The position numbers and the translations under genes are program-made. A model generated the notes under the pieces. The model worked only from the letters and a program-made list of their open reading frames with translations. It was not told where the DNA came from and searched no databases. Shown here piece by piece: positions 61,472-64,000 of a stretch of DNA of 64,000 nt (position 1 is its first letter; the number at the start of each line of letters is the position of its first letter). This stretch comes from Primula veris (lineage: Eukaryota > Streptophyta > Magnoliopsida > Ericales > Primulaceae): positions 6,002,336 through 6,066,335 of the forward strand of contig OY821749.1 of the NCBI GenBank assembly GCA_963682055.1, in the 5' to 3' direction.

Positions 61472-64000
61472 TTACATTCTCTCTCTGTCATACTTGAAAG
61501 GACCTCTTCCCTCCCAACCATTACCGTTCCGATTATTACGCCCATCGAAACAAGCTTCATTATTATTTCGAAACCGCTTAACAGAACCATCATTATCACT
61601 ATGCCTAACCCGACGAATCATTTCGTTTCTATCGTTGTAATTTGTTCTCTCATTATCGTTGTTTTTATCGTAATTGTTTCCCCTCCAAACCTCGCCAGAT
61701 GGTTTAGAAAATCTTAGGTTGGGTCTGAAACCATCATCCGATTTCATTCTTTCAACCGAACTTCTATCAAACCTTTGTCGCTGAACAGTAAATCCTCCTG
61801 GGGATTTTCTCCCTCTAAAACGAGAAGGTCCATCGGAATGGTCATTAAAAAATCGTTTTCTAGGTGGGGAACAAAAGGAGTCGTCATTTTCTTCAAATTT
61901 GCGATTCTCATAGTGAACCCTAGTTCGTTCAATTCTTGTTCCTTTACTGCGTTCTTCTTGCATACGCCATGAGATAGGAGATCTAGTTCTTGATCGAGAT
62001 CGTGACCTCGATTTACGCAAAAAACTAGGGTTTCTAGGGCCTCTAAAACCACCACGATGGTAAATTCCGGATCTGTCCCTGTTCAAACCACTTCCATCAT
62101 CTCTTGTTTCATTGTTTTCCCTACGTGAGCTACATGCATGGTCACTGTTATCTAATGACCTTCTCCTAACAAGGGGTCGATAAACATCTTTTTCGGAAAA
62201 ATTGGTATGCCCCCGTTGATCACGATAGGTTAATCTTTCTCTGTTTGTTTCGCGATCTGGAAGATTGCTTCTTGGCAGGGGCAGAATGCCACCTCGTCGA
62301 TAATTATTATTTTGATTATTATTGTGAAATTGGTTTCTGGAGAAGCTTGATGAAGAACCATTCCAGTTGCTTTTGTGCCTTTCCTCCTGTATATGGGGAA
62401 CTCGTCTATCCCTTTCTGTGTACTTGTCACATCGAAACGTTTGCCCAGCTTGAAAGCGCGAGCTAGATCTAGATATAAATAAACCAAAAAAACAGGGCTT
62501 ATGATTTTTTTAAAATAGCGAATGGGAGAATAAGGCACCAATTTCTAAAATAACAATGTCAAGTACAAAGATCGCTAACCAGTTTTAATAAACAATCTAT
62601 ATCTATATTTCTTTGTTAGATGCACTGGTTACTCACTGTGTGATCAGTGTAAACAACATTTTACAAATCGTTAAACAGATATGTACACAGATTTGCATTA
62701 ACCAATTAATATATATAAATATATAATTCTTTGTAGATCGGTGTAAACATCATTTTCCAAGATATTACCTGCCCTGCTGTATGTATAAGGTATCATCCTT
62801 TTTCTCAAAAACTTCTGATGCTGGCGATTCGCCAACACAAGCTGACAATTTTGCCCTTGACCGTATCTCTTCAGTAAATGACCCTTTAGTGTCTAATCTA
62901 TGGATAGACTCAGAAACAATCATTTCATCTATTTTACTATTATTTGCTTCAACAACCATAGCAATTTGATCCTGCCCAGGGTCATTTTCAACACTCGTCG
63001 AATTGCTTGATTCTTTCAACGAATTAACACTTGCACAAGTACCCTTTTCCGTCAAATTCGCATCATCCTCGTTTTGTATACTTTCAGAACCAGCTTCCGA
63101 CATACAATGGTTGCCCGTGCCAAAATCGATCGTCTCTCTATCGTCAATATCATAGTCGAGACATTCTGTTTCACATTCATTCTCTTCCCAAGATAGTGCA
63201 ATACGCTCTCTTAACTCTCCATCTTCAAAGGGTGACTCGTAACCTGTCTTGTACTTGGTTGCTTTTGCAAGACCACCAAGAGACAAATCCGAGACATCTC
63301 CATCATCGATAGGGTCTTCTAAAGGAACTTCGCCGAATTTCTCAAAGGATTTGGGCATAAGCTCTTTTGTTTCGATACTGGATGAATTATTTGCCAAAAT
63401 TACAACCTTTGAGGAACCAAATTGCTCATACGACTTGGGCATTAGCTCCTTCGTCTCAACATTAAATGAAGGATTTACAAAAGTAACAATCTTCGGAGGA
63501 CCAAGCAAGTCATATGACTCGGGCCTTAGCACAAACGTTTCACCATTTGATGAATTATTTGTCAAAGTTACAACTTTTGGAGGACCAAATTGCTGAAGAG
63601 ATTTAGGCATTAGCTCTTTTGTCTCAACGTCTGATGACGAATTAACCAAATTAGCGACCTTTGAAGGACCAATCTGTTCAAAGGACTCGGGCATTATATC
63701 TGTTGTCTCAACATTTAAAGAAGAATTTGCCGGAGGAACATCCTTTCCAGGACCAAATTGCTCATATGACTTGGGACTTGGCTCCTGTGTCTCAACATTT
63801 GATGAAAGTTTTACAAAATTAACAACCTTTGAAGGAAAAATCTGCTCATGGGACTCAACCGTTGGCTCTTTTGGATCAACATTTAATGACGGATTTACAT
63901 GGGCAACACTCTTTGAAGGACCATGTATCTCATAAGATTTTGAAACAAACTCCTTCATCTCAATATCAGATAACAAACTCCCTAAAGAGGCAACCTTTCT
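61472..64000 (-). CDS. RS-like, low-complexity protein (gene B of the pair) with 28-residue repeats; 5' end outside window
   Basis: Coding exons seen: 64000-62769 (open to the window edge) and 62462-61472, with TAA stop. The splice phase (AG/C) is the same as at the last junction of gene A. The first exon holds an array of 28-residue repeats, then the pair's shared block LEDPIDDGDVSDLSLGG, KYKTGYESPFEDGELRE and LSWEENECETECLDYD. The last exon (330 residues, against 413 in gene A) is Arg/Asn/Gly-rich with RKSRSRSRSRTRSPISWRMQ, PPRKRFFNDHSDGPSRFRGR and RMKSDDGFRPNL. The two genes are clearly paralogues in the same orientation, about 18 kb apart. Function is unknown; the RS stretch suggests a nuclear RNA-related role. 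No stop or frameshift is visible in the part present. Confidence 0.8.
63350..63997 (-). repeat. Array of 84-bp (28-codon) in-frame repeats in RS-like gene B
   Basis: Seven complete units (63937-63854, 63853-63770, 63769-63686, 63685-63602, 63601-63518, 63517-63434 and 63433-63350), plus the last 20 codons of another at 63997-63938. A fragment of the next unit follows (SFEKFG, from 63349). Every unit is exactly 28 residues. A typical unit starts S-Y/F-E-Q-F-G-P-S-K-V-V, has an N-S-S core and ends V-E-T-K-E-L-M-P-K. Sequences differ at many positions. The array continues past the window edge. Confidence 0.9.

Noticed and set aside
63350..63997. CRISPR-like array
   Set aside because: The repeats are in-frame coding units of 84 bp without spacers, in a plant gene.

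Overview
This is a plant nuclear window, almost certainly from a dicot. Genes have GT-AG introns, some several kb long. Proteins match plant families: plastid beta-carotene hydroxylase, plant PPPDE/DeSI-like protease and plastid-type DUF819 membrane protein. The DNA between exons is AT-rich and full of plant transposons (MULE, hAT, Helitron-like, Stowaway, Copia). The species cannot be fixed from sequence alone.

Layout. (1) 1-8140: a complete seven-exon beta-carotene hydroxylase gene on the minus strand (296 aa). Intron 1 holds a solo LTR. A 2-kb non-autonomous Mutator-like element sits 112 bp upstream of the ATG, and a relative of that element lies at the window's left edge. (2) 8141-12240: a transposon graveyard with Helitron-like ends, a duplicated gene fragment and a tRNA-like sequence. 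(3) 12240-16130: a plus-strand gene with a long leader and a 200-aa lysine-rich protein that I do not recognise. (4) 17761-23179: a complete four-exon PPPDE/DeSI-like gene on the minus strand (241 aa), whose first intron holds a hAT element, a Helitron-like end and an inverted pair of one MITE. (5) 24515-36545: a complete six-exon DUF819 gene on the plus strand (449 aa). Intron 1 carries a hAT nested in a hAT, and intron 4 carries a 4.9-kb Copia retrotransposon in antisense. (6) 38789-43528, with leader to about 47.7 kb: a minus-strand gene for a 913-aa acidic/RS-like protein. (7) 61472 to beyond 64000: a minus-strand paralogue of gene 6, cut by the window edge. It contains an array of exact 28-residue repeats that gene 6 lacks. 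The 14 kb between the paralogues has no supported gene and is built of foldbacks, minisatellites and Helitron-like ends.

The genes do not form a pathway or operon. Exon boundaries for the four complete spliced genes were worked out by hand, and all give uninterrupted reading frames with GT-AG junctions. The most notable points are the MULE placed between a probable core promoter and the start codon of the carotenoid gene, the duplicated RS-like pair with a repeat array in only one copy, a triplicated 5' leader in front of gene 6, and several transposons with exact target-site duplications. I found no convincing new multi-gene system.
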